From assembly GCA_964035795.1 (NCBI GenBank), contig OZ038320.1, positions 2,622,396 through 2,686,395 on the forward strand: a DNA stretch of 64,000 nt, in the 5' to 3' direction. Numbering within the stretch: the first letter of the stretch is position 1; the number at the start of each line of letters is the position of its first letter. This document shows positions 1-22,309 of this stretch, piece by piece. A program made the translations under genes and the position numbers. The notes beneath the pieces are model-generated. The model saw only the letters and a program-made list of their open reading frames with translations. It did not search any database and had not been told where the DNA came from. The stretch is from Pterobdella sp. o SKG-2022 (lineage: Eukaryota; Annelida; Clitellata; Hirudinida; Piscicolidae).

Positions 1-1445
1 TTTTATTACACATACATCATGAAACACTGCATTTTCTTGTTTTATAAAATCCAGTTAGGCAATGTAAATATTCAAACATCCACAAATAATTGTAGGCTTT
101 TTGATAGCTGGCAGCTTTATAAAACCAACTATACATATTTATGCAATTTAAAAATATTGATTGATTATTTTGAAATATTGACTATTCTACTGAACTAGGT
201 AAAACCTTCTACTTTAGGTAGATGATAATGTAAGCGAATTCATATAAAATAATCATAAAAATAAAAATGATTGCTATAATTGCCTTGAATAAAAAAAAGA
301 TCTGACTTTCAAAAAAAATTATCAATCTCTACAGAAGAAAATTGGTTACAAACTGAATGATGATGATAATCACAACATAGTTTAAACTACATTCAAACAA
401 CATTGGAAGTCCTTTTAAACACAAACCAGATTATATTTTGGTTGTACTTATAAGCTATTTCAATAAGAATTTAGCAACAGAAATAAAAATGTTTTTGAAG
501 GAAAATAATGGTATATGACACAAGGGTTTATCAATAAGGAAGCTTTTCATAAGTTTAGTATATACTTTAGATCATGAGCAGAACTTATATCATTAATACT
601 TGGTCATGTAAGTCCTGCCTATAAAAAGCTTTTGGTTCATGTCTAGTACATTCACGATTAGCTAATTGGTATCTATCAAAAATGAACTCAGCCATGGTTG
701 AATATTTTAACAATTAAATAGTATTGGAATTAAAATAATTTTTTATGAAAAACTTCACTAGAAAACGCGAAAAACACATTGAAAGTTTACTTTTCAAAAT
801 ATATTTCAAATTACCACAAACTATAGCAGTCAGTAAATTTTTGGAAATAACTAGATAATTTTAACCAAAAAAATTGTTAACCAAGTTTAAATTCGCATCG
901 AAGAAGGCATTAAACCGAAATTTCGAATGATATTGAAAAAATAATTCATTTTACAAAAAAACGTGAAACTAATAAGTTATTAAGAACTAAATAATAAAAC
1001 GAAAAAACCTTTGAGAGTTAAGAATTTTCCGAGTTGACTCACAATTAAACGTAGAGCGATTTGAGTTTGTAATTTATATTAACAATAAAGGTTTTCATAT
1101 AACATTTATGAAGCTAAACATTGTTTGGAAACGCTTACCAATGTGTGTAGTTTTATCTTTTCTTAGTCGCAATGATTATTATTTACAGAAAATATTTTTG
1201 TCTTCATTGAATTTAATTGATGAACAGTAAGTTTTATTGATTTTTAAATTTGCAATTTTTTTTTATAAATTGATGTTTTTATTTAGAACGATATAATAAA
1301 AATTTTTGAATAAACTAAACATTGTAAATTTTAAAGTTTGTACTTTAGATCATAACAGTCTAGGTCGAAAAACAAAATTTGTTTTAAAGAATATTTTCTT
1401 TTTATTTTTTCATAACTAAATAAATAATAAATTTAATTTTTTACA
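1..1445. other. Upstream flank of DJ-1, no gene seen
   Basis: A+T-rich non-coding sequence. I see no open frame of note, no tRNA and no transposon signature. It presumably holds the DJ-1 promoter, but no TATA or initiator element can be singled out in such A+T-rich DNA. Confidence 0.5.
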
Positions 1446-3367
1446 ATGACAAAAGCTCTTCTTTTGTTGTCTGAAGGTGCGGAAGAAATAGAGACCGTGG
1501 TTTCTGCCGATGTTCTTACCAGAGGAAGTGTAAACAAAACTTTACTCTTTAAATTTTTTGAGATGTATTTTTTCTTGAAAATAATTACTAATGAATTTAC
1601 GTTAGGTGCAAGTAACTATAGCTGCCTTAGACTCAAAAGAATGTGTGACGTGTAGTCGAAATGTTGTCATCAAACCTGACGTGCATCTTAATGATGTGAA
1701 ATCTGAAGAATTTGATGTTGTCATTTTGCCTGGAGGTCTGAAAGGCTCCCAAAATCTTTCGAAGGTTTAAACGTTTGATAAAAATAGGTTTTTTTCAAAT
1801 TTTAACTCTAAAATAATTCAGCTTGTTTTGGTTCTTCAACACAGCCATTAGCTTAGCTGAAATAGATTAATTCAAAATAAAATTAAAGTCAGATTTAGTA
1901 GGGGAATTGTTGAGAAAACAAGAAAAGAGTAGCAAACTGATTGCTTGCATTTGTGCTGGTTTGTTACTATATTTATTAATTCCACATTCATGCAATTATT
2001 TTTAAAATTTTTTTTATTTAGGGCCTTGTTCAATTAATTCGAGGATATTATTTGAATAATTTCTCATATTTTCATTCTTATTTTTATATTAACTAGTTTT
2101 ATGTAAGAATTTTTATACTTCTTCAACCATGCTTACCCAAATAATTTTCAATTTCATTTGTATTCCGCAAGTAACCTCTATTTTTTTTACTTTCAAGAAC
2201 TTATTTGATGCAAATATTTTTAAAATTATGCTTATATAAGCTTCAAAGCAATTAAATTAGAAAAAAAACAATAATAAATAAAAGAAATAAAATAACACAG
2301 TTTCAAACTCAACCATCATTAAATCTACTTCCAAAATACAATTCATTTATACCTCATTTCAGCTCCTACAGCTCTAGCCGCCCACAAAATAGCCATTGGC
2401 AAAACCATCACATCGTACCCTAGTTTTCAAAAGGAGCTAGAATCTGCAGGTATAACTTGCTTTTTTTTATATTTGTGATACTCATATTTCAAAAAATATT
2501 ACAATTGATTTCGAAAACATTTGTATGCATGAGCTTTATTAAAAATATTTTAAAACATTTTTGTTCATCTTCAAATTTTTTCAATTCTTTCAAGCATGCA
2601 CTTAAAATTTTCATATAGATTATAATTTAAAAAACAACTTCTTCAATCTTAATTGATAACATTGATTAAGCTTAACAGAGTGATTCCACCAATGACATTA
2701 ACAAGAGCCTGAAATTACATTTAATTCAAAGAAACACTGCACAAGTTTTAATTTTGAACAAAGCTTCCCATAAACATATGTTTCCATCACCAAGTTCATT
2801 TGAATAAACTGTTTAATTAAATGAACCTGGTAATGAAAATATATGTTTTTGGAAAGCTTTGTTCAAAATTTAAAGTTTTCACAATTTTTTTTAAATTGTA
2901 CATAAAAAGCATATTTTACACATTTTTGAATTATTTTTCTACTCGGGGGCAACACCTCACCATAAGTATGGATTAGTTTATCAAGCCAAACAATGTTCCA
3001 AGTTTTCTGCTACAAAGCTAACTTTTCCAAGTGCAATTTCAATTATTGTGATATTCAATCCAAAGTTTATTATGTTTTAACTTAACGAGTTTTAAACGCA
3101 AGCCAATGTCACGAAATAACATATTATATAAAATTGATAAACTATCAAATATTTTATCTGGTGCATGAAGTAAAAAAAATCATATAATTCACAAGTTATA
3201 ACTGCCACCCAGGTTACAAATACAGCGAAGATCGTGTGGTGGTTGACGGGGGTCTAATTACATCCAGGGGGCCCGCCACTTCTTTTGATTTCGCCTTGGC
3301 CATACTTGAGCAACTCAAAGGATCTGAGACGAAGAAGACTGTTGCTGATGGCTTGTTATACAAATGA
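1446..3367 (+). CDS. PARK7: DJ-1/PARK7 family protein (protein deglycase / redox chaperone)
   Basis: Predicted exons: 1446-1529, 1606-1764, 1889-1958, 2363-2449 and 3213-3367, with consistent phases (0,0,1,1), encoding 184 residues; human DJ-1 has 189. The protein starts MTKALLLLSEGAEEIETV, which matches the DJ-1 N-terminus and carries the glutamate (E16) equivalent to human E18. The nucleophile-elbow cysteine is C103 in ACICAAPTAL, equivalent to human C106. The C-terminal exon has YSEDRVVVDG and TSRGPATSFDFALAI, the conserved DJ-1/PfpI ending. Family knowledge: cytosolic and mitochondrial oxidative-stress sensor with glyoxalase/deglycase activity. Oddities: the residue two after the nucleophile is Ala where human has Gly, and a second Cys lies at 101. 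The ATG is the first in frame and matches the family length. A polyadenylation hexamer lies near 3516. Identification is firm; splice sites are predicted. Confidence 0.93.
2733..2885. mobile_element. Foldback (MITE-like) element, family 2
   Basis: An imperfect inverted repeat with arms of about 60 bp around a short A+T spacer near 2805-2820. The left arm includes TTGAACAAAGCTTCCCATAA and the right arm its complement, GGAAAGCTTTGTTCAA. It lies in intron 4 of DJ-1. No coding capacity, so a non-autonomous foldback or MITE relic. A diverged single arm recurs at about 5750-5835. Confidence 0.8.
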
Positions 3368-3971
3368 TCATGAAAACGTTTGAGGAAAACTGTGTTTCAT
3401 AAAAGTGTTTAAACTAAGGTTTTACACTGTCTTCAAGATATCATCTATGTTAATTTTTTGATTGCATTTTTGAAGGAGTCTTATTTAGTCTTGAAGTTTG
3501 TATGTTTGAAGAGTTAATAAAATTGCGAATTAGTTCATAATCATTATTTAAAAACTTTTTATAACTTCTACATGAGGGAGCTTAAGACAATTAGGTATCT
3601 ATATAGTAAAAAATGTCTGGCTCTTTCTATCTCATACATAAAAAATACAAACAGTGAAATGTAAGAATATCATCAATTGTTCACTCAAGCCTGAACGGCC
3701 CTTCATTTCACTTTAAAACCACCTCTAGCATACTTGTTGAATTTGTATACATGCCAACCCTCAAAGGCATCTAGTTGAGGTCTTCGTGACAATGTTATCA
3801 CAACTTTCACATAAACGTTTCAGGTGTCAAAAATTCTAAAATGACTGATTTTTCTACTCAATTAAAAGTCATTAATGAAGGCATTTCATATTTTCAACAT
3901 AAACACGTCATACAAAAATAAATACTCTTCTCAAATAAAAAAAAAAATTTTAATAAAATTTAGGAGCAACT
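3368..3971. other. Intergenic between DJ-1 and the next gene
   Basis: It contains the DJ-1 3' untranslated region with an AATAAA near 3516. No coding potential was seen in the rest. A pyrimidine-poor AG at about 3962 lies ten bases before the next ATG. Confidence 0.4.
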
Positions 3972-5263
3972 ATGGGAAAGGGAGGATGTGATAAGCACTG
4001 CATTCAGAAACCTTTGGAATACCTCAATTCATACAGGCGGCTAGAGGTTGAGTGAGTCATATTGAAGGAATTTGAACCAATTACGCAATCAAAACTCCAG
4101 TTTGCAACAACCAAATGGTCGACACACCAATTAGATATGCCAATTACACACTCCAATTTAATATAAATTATGGACAACATAAACTAAAAACTCACGAAAT
4201 CCACTTAATAAATTCACTTGTTTTATTTATAAATATTATTTCCAAAAAAATGTTTTTCGAATATTTCATATTGGGTTAATCATTTTTCTATTTGATTAAT
4301 TTTTCAATTTTTCTCCACAAAACTTTCAACCAATCACAGGTAAATCTTCAGATCACCTTCGACAAGCCTCTGAATTGCTGTTTGGTTGAGATACTGAACG
4401 TGAATTCCGTTAAAACCACCGGAAGTGAGATTAACCATAGGTGAGTCTTTTTTATCAAGAGATCTCTTTTCTTTTTGACCATTTATGTTCATTGTTTTTT
4501 GTGTATTTTTCACTTGTTTTTATTTATATTTTTTTTTGTTATTCCCACTAATATTTTTATTATTCTCATAACCATAGTAACTATAATTTTCATTTTTTTT
4601 TACTATCAATTTGATTACTTTCTTTCTTGCTCAATAACCATTAACGTCGATATTATGAGAAAATTTATAGTACATTTATCAGCAAAAAGAATTTTCGGTA
4701 AGTATAACCTTACTATAATACGTTAGCATAAAAGTACATTAAGATGTCTCTAGTTTTTTTTCTATAATTATTATAATAATTATTGTTGTTTTAATTATTA
4801 TTCATATTGTGTTCTTTTAGAGATATCGTTAGTATCTTGTATTTATAATTTCAGTTTTTATTCTTTGAAAAATGAGGATTTCAAAGATATTTTATTTAAA
4901 AAAACTAAAATTTTCGATAAGTACAATTTTATCATAATTCATTAGTGAGTTATTGTAAAAATTGTTCAGATATATAAAGGAATAATCATAGATAGTAAAG
5001 AGCTTAAAGTTAATGTTTTAACAAAGGTTGTAATTAAAGTTATTGTAATTATTTATTTCAAAGGATCTTTATTTATCTTCCTTCTTGTTTTAATTATCAT
5101 TATTATTAGTATTATTATCATTATTATTTCTATTAAAACTACTTCCGTCATCAGATATGAGCACGGAGACTACCCGAAGTACACGGTGAATCGTTTCGCG
5201 AAAAACTTTTATGACGAAGCATGTAGACTTCTGCTCAAGAACCAGAAGTCCGATTCAAGATGA
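3972..5263 (+). CDS. Small unrecognised conserved-looking protein, three exons
   Basis: Proposed exons are 3972-4046, 4340-4440 and 5155-5263, giving about 94 residues. The first donor (GTTGAG) is weak. The second donor (GTGAGT) and both acceptors (CACAG, CATCAG) are good. The protein begins MGKGGCDKHCIQKPLEY, has a strand-like centre (LQITFDKPLNCCLVEIL), then YEHGDYPKYTVNRF, and ends in a basic helix (ACRLLLKNQK). I do not recognise the family. The layout of a small beta strand followed by a G/D-Y-P turn and a helix is loosely like Rdx/SelW-type small thioredoxin-fold proteins, but there is no clear CxxC/CxxU motif, so this is only a weak idea. The frame also stays open upstream to an AG at 3962, so an earlier exon is possible. 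Exonic G+C is clearly higher than in the flanking introns. Confidence 0.5.
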
Positions 5264-5749
5264 TGATGCCAACAATAATAACAAAAATATTGTTTTTTTT
5301 TGTGAAAAGTAATAAAAAACGAATTTAAGCTTTTTGTTTTTTTTTTCCATTATGTATTCTGGTTTTTTTTTTGCTTTGAATTATTTAATTTATTTTTTTT
5401 GATTGTTTTTTAGAACTCTTATTTTGTGATTTTTAATTGGTTTAATTTCACTTTTTTATTTTTTCTAATCTTAATCATCGCTTTTTTTTTATTCTTTTGC
5501 ATCAAATAATTTTTACAACTCAACTAAACGGATTTGAAATAATATTATATGCTCATATCCACCTTTAATAGGATAAAAACTTCATTACAACCTTTAAGAG
5601 TTATTTTTCACAATATTCAAAATAACATAGTAGATTTTTGATGCCAAACATCTATAAGTTGTACTCCATGAAAGTAAATGGACTAAGTGTATTTCAATTT
5701 CACGTCAAAACTAAGATTTTTGATAAATTTATTGAAATATTATATTAAA

Positions 5750-5835
5750 TTCAAAGAAACATTGCAACAGTTTTCGTTTTCAACGAATCTTTTCGGATAC
5801 ATGTTTCCCTCACCGGGTTCATTTAAAAAAATAAT
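5750..5835. mobile_element. Single-arm copy of foldback family 2
   Basis: Similar along its length to the left arm of the foldback in DJ-1 intron 4. Both share CAAAGAAACAYTGCA, then a GTTT-rich stretch, ACATRTTTCC and CACCRRGTTCATTT. The second arm is absent or decayed. Confidence 0.65.
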
Positions 5836-7299
5836 TTTTTTATCTATGCTATTCATTTCAAAACAGATATTGGAATAACAAAGCTAGCAATTACAAAAAC
5901 CTTATTTATCCAGTCTTACATTTACTCCCACGATTCAAACTAGTATTGACTCTTAACACCCTTTGAACCTCACTCCAAATCTTCACTCTCTTATACAAAT
6001 ACTATTAGCAAGATTAATAATGTATTCACTTAACCTGTAGTCACTTTCATAAAGTAACCGCCAAGTAATGATGCCAAATGTGTGATATTAAAATATAAAG
6101 AATATTTTGTTCATTTGAACTTATTCAACATTGTTGCGTTGTTGCTTATTAAGACATGTTCTGTCTTATGTAGCATTGATGTGTGTTTGTATAGATTGTG
6201 CTTGAAAGAATTAAATGTTGTATTCAGTGTTATTAAACGCTGTAGTTAAATAATAATTTATGATGTAATTAACTCAACATATACACGTTTGTATGCTGTA
6301 TTATACAAATAATGGCTAATGGATACAGATACAATAAAAGCCCTTGATAATTTAAGTTTTTCTTACGAAAAGCTTAATGATTTTAGTCGAATGAATACTT
6401 TGTGTTTTTTTAAATTTTGTTTCAGACTATACTATCTCAACTAAATGCGGTTGAACCCTTTGAGTTTTCTTATTAATATTCTTTATATCGATTTTTTCAA
6501 TCTTAAAATATTAATGGAATCTTTATTAAAATAAGCTTCTCATGACACAAAAGTATAACGTTAACTCGTCAAACTTCAAACAATGTGGAGAATTGCTTGA
6601 AAAGCTTTTATTTCAAGCTGGGATTCTATGTATTTCTAAATCTCACAACCCTAATAATGTACCCTGGGTTAAAAATTTCACACCAATTAAGAGTTTGTCT
6701 TGGCTAGCTTTGATTGTCGTTAGTGTGGGCTGCGTGTAATAGATAATATTTATATAGAAATATATAGAAAATAAAAGTTTTTAAAGAAATTAAATAATAA
6801 AAAGTTTAAATATGTGATAAATATTAAGGAAAAATGCTTTGATATAATTATGAGTGGTTTAAAATTAATAATTAATTAAAATATTGATCATATTTAAAAC
6901 TAAAAAAAAATCGAAAAATGACCAAAAAAGATCAAAACGAGAATGAAATAGAAACAAAAATTAAGATTTAAAGAATTTAAAAATGATTTCATAAATTAGT
7001 TATGAAAGCAACTTATCACCAAAAGTAGTAACCGTAATTAATAACAAAAAAATTATTCAAAATATTAAATCAATAATAATAAAAACAAAAAAATAATAAT
7101 AATTAAAAACAAAAATAATATCAACAATAACACTACAATAACAAGCAAGGACACGAGACGGTACAATTAGACAGAAGTGCTAATAAAAGATCAGTCTTTG
7201 GGAGACTAACATTCGAATAAGCACACGAATCATTTTCAATTGAAATTTATGATAGTGATTTATTGGGGGTTGAAAGGGTCTGTTGAGAAAAAGATTGCT

Positions 7300-7372
7300 A
7301 TCTGGGGTTTAATTGGTTGGATTTGAGATTTTAATTGGTTGGATTTGAGATTCTGATTGGTCGATTTAAAGC
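7300..7372. repeat. 24-bp tandem repeat, about 2.5 copies
   Basis: The unit TTTAATTGGTTGGATTTGAG recurs with slight variants in direct tandem. No function is apparent. Confidence 0.75.
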
Positions 7373-8427
7373 CTTTGAATGTTCAAAAGGAAGTTTTCAA
7401 CTGGTTTATGTGTGTGTTTTTCCTGGTTCATTTAATAATTGTTTTTTTCTTTCGAAGTTTACAGCAAAATATTAAAACAAATTAAAAGTACGAAGCCTTG
7501 TTATCAAAGCAGCATTTCCATATATAATCTATCAGTTATAATCGAATATCTCTCATAATAAATTTATTTTTGAAAAATTCCCTTTTTTAATTTGAAAATT
7601 TCAAATAATATTTTTCATATACGATTCAAATCAAACACTTTTATAAACTAATCAACAAAAAACTTCCCTTAAATTGAACTTACACAATCAAATATACAAA
7701 CTTATACAAACTCCAATCTCTCATAGACTCAATCCAGCTTATTGATATAAAATCACTGTTGTCTTCTATGAGCACTTTAATTGTTAACTTCCCGGTTTAA
7801 ATGGCCATTGTAAAGCATTTGACTCGATTTGAGCTAAATCATGTACAGGGCTCGTGGCCCATAAAAGTTTGAATATGGAATCGAATGAGGTATTCGGTTT
7901 TATTTGGTTTATTATTGTTTTATTTATACTTTTCAATGTTTTATCAGTATTTAATTTTATTATTATCTTATTATAGTTTGTTTTGTTTTTTATTTATTTT
8001 TTTATAATTTATTTTCATTTATTTTTTGTTTTATAATTTATTTTGTTTTTCTATTATTTATTTTTGATTTTTTTTTTAAATTTTACTAATAAAAATTTTT
8101 CAAATTCAATTTTCTTTATTATTTGTTCTAGTTTACATAAACTTATTCTCAATTTTCCAATAATAACACTTCCAAACACAAACTAATCAATTTATGAGTC
8201 AAATTATTTTAGTTAAATGTTAAAAATATTCAGATTATTTAACTAATAACAACCAAAAATTCTGTTGTTAGTTAATACCACTAGTGTTTTTTCAATCAAA
8301 GATAATAATAATAATTCCTGATGAACTATCAAAAACAACCAAAAAGCCATAAGTTTCGAAGGCTAGTCATCCTTGATTGATTTGAGCAGGAAATTTTGGT
8401 CTATAGATTTATAATTTATTTATTTTA

Positions 8428-8731
<304 letters not shown>

Positions 8732-11410
8732 TATTGAAATTTGTATAGATTAATATATTGTATGTTATAATTAAATTGTAAGTTTGTATACTTGGTAATG
8801 TAAGATCAACTTAAGAAAGCTTCGTATTATTTAGTTTACTAAAATTTTTGGTTTGGATTACAAGTTTTGCTGCCGAACAAGTTAAACGGGTTTTTGAAGA
8901 ATAATTTTGTTTTCACCCGGTTATAATTCTGTTACTATGAACAAAACAGTTTTTAGAGACATCTTATGTTTAAAAATGAACAAAATTGCTTTTCAGTTTT
9001 TTCTTCTCTTGAAATGTTTTGGTTAAATATAATAATAAAAAGTTCTACATTATCATCATATTATCAAGTTATAAAAGTTGTAAATTCCTTACAATTTATT
9101 CAACAAAAGGCCATTAAAAACGAGATTTTGTTGATTTCTAACGTTAAAAAACTTGTCACAACTGTCAAAAAATAATGAAATCAGATCATTTGAAACATGT
9201 ACTGAGAAATTGCTATTGCCTATCAAGCTCTACTGCTTAGTTTTGATTTGTATTATTATTATTTTTGTTATTAAGATTATCTTTTTTATCATTATTATTT
9301 CTATTTATATTATTTTTTTTTATTATTTAAATGATATTATTTATATTTTATTTAGTCTTTTTCAAATATTGCAACTACCTTTTCATTATATAAATAATTA
9401 CTATATATATTTCATTATCTCATGCCCGCATTCATATACAACTCAACTTCAACACTGGCGAGTCTTACTTACTGAACTTGTGTTTTTTTTTCATTTTTTT
9501 GATTGTTTCTATTTCAGAAGCGTTAGATTGCAACATCTGCTTTGCTTCAATGTATTACGTCGATTGGACTTTGGTTTATAAGGATATTTAAGTTGGCGAG
9601 TGTATAAGAATTACTTGTGTTTTAAGCACGGAAATGTTCTTTTGAGTTTAAATTTTTATTTGAACTTTATTATATTAGGTTAAACAATTAAATGTTTTCA
9701 ATATTTAGTTAATTTAATATTTAAATAATTAATTATTTAAATATTAAATTAATATTTTTTAAAATTTAATTAATGATTATTTAAATATTTAATTTATATT
9801 TATTTAAACATTAAATTGAAATTTATTTAAATATTAATTAATAATTATTTATATATTTAACTAATATTTTCCATAAATACTGGTCCCCATATGAATGCAT
9901 TATAATTGATAGCGTGACCATCGTACTCAACGTATGGAATAGTTATTGAAGGAATGCTAAGAAGTTCCCAGACTTTAAAGAGAATCCGCGCTAAAACTTT
10001 TAAATAATTTTAACGTATATAAAATATGATACAAATAAAATTAAATATAGTAAACTAAAATGCAGTAAAATATAATACAAAACAAGGCTAATGTTCTATG
10101 ATAAGGCTAAACTTATCGAAAATTATTTTGATTATCAATAAATGTAGTAAAAATTTCTCACATTTAATTTTCTTTTTGAAAAAAAGTACACAATCCCACA
10201 TTAAAATCAATTATTAAACAATAAACTTTAACATAATACACTGAATCACAATACAGTAATAAAGATGGCCAAAGTGGCACGAGGTCCAGTAGTTTCTAGA
10301 CGACATCAGTATTATAAAAAAACAAATTATAATATCAATAAAAGCCCATAACTAATATTTCTCTATTTTTGAACATAGTCATACAAGGATTTAATAGTTA
10401 TGGGGATAATATATGTCTTTCAAAGCACACACACCATCACACTGAACAGATTAATCAGAGTTGGTTAATGCTTCAATGTGCCAGTTTAAGTCCTAGTCTG
10501 AATGATAATTATCAAAATTTAAAATAATTGAAGTAAAAATGTATTCAGAGATAATTGTGTGGAAGTGTTGAAAGTGGAGTTAGAATAAAAGAGATTGTGT
10601 CAGATAAGTCTTTGCATACGCGTGTGAGTGTTGTAAACAAAAGAATATGCATATGGTAACAAACAAATAAACACACATTCACACACACAAACACACACAT
10701 ATGCAGGTGTCACACACCATCTGCCTATTTAAAACAACATTCCACGTTTAAAATTGGCGCTCTTTCATTCATGCATATACTACTACATATAGATGGATAT
10801 TAACATTTATAATATATATATATATATATTCACAATGTATTTTGCCATTCGTATTGACTCCATAACATATTGATAATAATACATATGCATATACCAGAAA
10901 GTCTTTCAATGGATTACTTTAGTTTTTATTGTGTGTCGTTCAAGGGTTGAAGCTCTTTAATGATTAGTTAGAACTGAAATGTTTGAAGATTAAATCAATT
11001 TTTTATTACTAAACAGCGGAATTACTTTGTGGAACTTGTTTTTTATGAACTTTTGTTGAAATTCATCTGCAGAATTTACTTTCCATCTTTGAGTTTGGAT
11101 GTTGGAGAGAAAACTTGCAACATAAAGGAAAAAAAAGAAATATTAATATAATATCAAAACTAACTAGTATAAGCAAAAAATATATTAATAATTAACAAAA
11201 ACCAACAACAATATTATTCAAAAACTACAACAACAATTATAATATTCAACCATTAAAACAACAAAAATCATAAAAATATAAAAAAAAGTAAAACAACAAT
11301 AATAAAAATAGTCATCAACAAAACAACAATAAAATCGCCCATTACGATAGAAACTACCCCAAGCAAAAACTACAACTTCCAAAACATCAACAAAAACCCC
11401 AACAACAACA

Positions 11411-20002
<8,592 letters not shown>

Positions 20003-20348
20003 GGCAGCATCAATGCAACTGTGAACAACGTTTTAATTTTTTTTACAACAGCTGAAATTTTGTTAGATTTGTTGATTTTTTCGTTTGTAGCTCTGTTTCA
20101 ATAATTAGATTGTAATTAGAATTGTTTAACTTTGAATAAAACAACTTTGAAAAAGTTTTTTGAAATACGCAACAATATCATAAATCAGAGAAGAAGCTGA
20201 TAAAAATCAGTTTTTCGAAGGTGTGGGTTGAAGAAGTGATGAAAGCAAGCTATTATTTAGGGAGATCTATGAACTCATTGAAAATTGTGATCCGTAAAAG
20301 CATTACGTTGTAAAAGTTGTAGAAAAGGTATGAGAGGAAAGTTCAAGT

Positions 20349-20480
20349 AATTGTAAGGTCGACAATCACAAAGTATTAAAATTTAATAAAGTATTATCAC
20401 TTGATAATATAAGCTAGCCTTATGAAAAGCTTCGTGTTTTTTTTAAAATAAATACTTTGTGTTTGTTGACCTTACAATTT
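20349..20480. mobile_element. MITE family 1, full copy with terminal inverted repeats
   Basis: The left end AATTGTAAGGTCGACAATCA and right end TTGTTGACCTTACAATT are inverted repeats of about 28 bp, extending into CACAAAGTATT/AATACTTTGTG. The interior carries the family core in reverse (ATGAAAAGCTTCGTG). At about 130 bp it is the clearest full unit and gives the family termini. It lies just 3' of PAR-3. Confidence 0.85.
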
Positions 20481-20639
20481 AATTTAGTCTATTTGACTTA
20501 TTTGAATAACTTTCATAGTATACTTTTTCGGTTGTATGTGTATTCCACTGCTCATAGCTAGTAAGAATATTGGGTTTAAAAAGCACATAAGATTGCAAGT
20601 TCAACAAACACAAAGTACGTGGTGCCATAACACATAGCT

Positions 20640-21286
20640 GATCGTCTGGAATGAATTAAGGTTTAAGTAAAAGATAGAAAATATGGGTCAAAGAATTTCA
20701 AAAAGTAGAAAAAAAATATCATCTGATAGTACTCGATTTATTTTTAATCAATTAAACTTAAAATGTTTAACGTCATGCTTACGCTTTAAAAACAATACTG
20801 ATATTTCAGCACCGATTTGTAATTTAAGGGAAAAAATTTTTTTGAAGGAAGTTTAAATGTAAAAACATGTTAATTATTAACTTTGAATGAACAATTTAGT
20901 TTCTGGCAATGGCATAAAGAGAAAAGTGAATTTTTTAGTTTCAGTTTGAGCGAAAGTAAGGTGAAAGAGCGATAGATTGTTACTGTATAAAAGTACCGAG
21001 TTTGATACAGAGTGCAGCCGAATTTGGCAATTTTTCGACGTTGTAATTTGCTATGAATTTGGTTTGTAGCAAACTACGCGAAAATGCATTGCTGAAATTT
21101 TCTTTAAAATTGATTACAGCCAAAATTTTACTTTTTCATAATATGAAAGTAAAAAAAAAATTCAAGCAATATTTCAATTAGTCTACAACCGTTCGTTATA
21201 CAAATTTAGTTATTTTTCCTGATGTAATTTCAATGCTAAATAAATGCTTCAACTTATTTTCCCAAACCAAACGGTTGCACACACCC
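20640..21286. repeat. Duplicated non-coding segment, copy A
   Basis: Similar in order to parts of 24940-25060 and 26930-27470. Both copies share TCAAARRATTTCAARAAGTA, AATGTAAAAACAT and the paired stretch GTAGAAAACTACG/GTAGCAAACTACG. Both also hold a decayed tRNA-like SINE head, here about 20970-21025 (CGAGTTTGATACAGAGTGCA). This is the upstream flank of the first paralogue. Confidence 0.7.
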
Positions 21287-21671
21287 CAGGGCCACCTACA
21301 CACCAAGAAGGAGGGCGAGGAGTGCAGTGAATTTCAGAAGGAGGAGAAACTATACCATGCCTACTGTTGAAGAGCAAATCGCGGAAGTCGTGAGACAAAG
21401 TAATTTAAGAAAAAGAAGAGGATGCAGAGAACCCTTAGCTTGGCAACTCTACAGGGCTACCTCAAACGAGAAGCCTTCTATCTCTCTAGAGGGTTGGATA
21501 CCAAGAAGAAGGAAGAGGAGATCTTATGACGATATAGATTACATGGTAGACTACGACAATTACCAACGTCTTAAGAATAATAAAACGTTTCTACTCGGGG
21601 CCCACCATATGACAATGTACTTGCCAAGTGACCTTGACAAAAATACTTGGCCAAAGTACAAAAAGAAATAA
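21287..21671 (+). CDS. Arg-rich protein of unknown family, paralogue A (terminal exon)
   Basis: From ATG 21357 the frame gives MPTVEEQIAEVVRQSNLRKR, then REPLAWQLYRATSNE, ISLEGW, basic clusters (RRRKRRSY) and the ending PKYKKK before the stop at 21669. The same frame is open upstream to a conserved CAG at about 21290 and encodes YTPRRRARSA and FRRRRNYT. These are kept in paralogue B with partly synonymous changes, so the exon probably starts near 21291 and earlier exons may exist. The protein is very basic, with W-Q-L-Y and SLEGW motifs and a D/Y-rich segment. I do not recognise the family. A structural or nucleic-acid-binding role can only be guessed. AATAAA follows near 21829. Confidence 0.6.
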
Positions 21672-22156
21672 TACAACCCGTTTTAATCCGATTTTATAAC
21701 GATTATTTGAAAAGTATTTATTTTGAATATTCATTAACTTTCATATTTTGTAACAAGGCTACTTTATTTAAATCTTTTTTCTCCAACAAAAATTTGTATA
21801 AAGTTTTCAACCAAGAAATTTGAAGAAAAAATAAATGACAACCCATTTTAATGTAACATTGAATAAGTTTATTACTTGCAAGTTATAACCCATCAGCCAG
21901 CCATAACACATGCTCACAAAGCAATGCTTCTGCCTGATGCTTTTTATAATTGGAAATGGCTTCACACACACCCGATTCTACTCCGCACAGTTTTATTTAC
22001 CAAAAAAAAAACGTCAGCATCATTCGATACAAGTGCCGCAGAGTTTTTTTTGAAGTTTACCTATTCTAGGTACATGACTTGACAAGACCTAACGGGTGCA
22101 TCTCCGGATTTATCTGTATGAGTTTATTCTCTTAGCTTTTGCCTTTATCTTGGTCT

Positions 22157-22290
22157 CTTACAAGGCAGTAGTCAGAGCCATATATATGTGTATATACATA
22201 ATTAAATATATGCTCATTTACATAAATATAATGAAATATCAAATAAAAATAAAGTATAATATAAAAAAATACTTCAGTAGAGTAAATTTT
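22157..22290. repeat. About 120-bp interspersed repeat, copy 1
   Basis: Nearly identical to 25067-25190. Both run from CTTACAAGGCAGTA through ATATATATGTGTATATACAT and AATATAATGAAATATCAAAT. The second copy has a short internal insertion. In both places it sits just 3' (minus-sense) of a LINE relic. Confidence 0.85.
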
Positions 22291-22309
22291 TGGTGTTGAT
22301 TCTGTTTTG

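Noticed and set aside
6542..6739. 65-codon frame MTQKYNVNSSNF...
   Set aside because: Isolated, no splice partners, no recognised motif; expected by chance in this length.
9153..9581. 142-codon frame
   Set aside because: Low-complexity Ile/Phe-rich with no domain; no splice-consistent neighbours.
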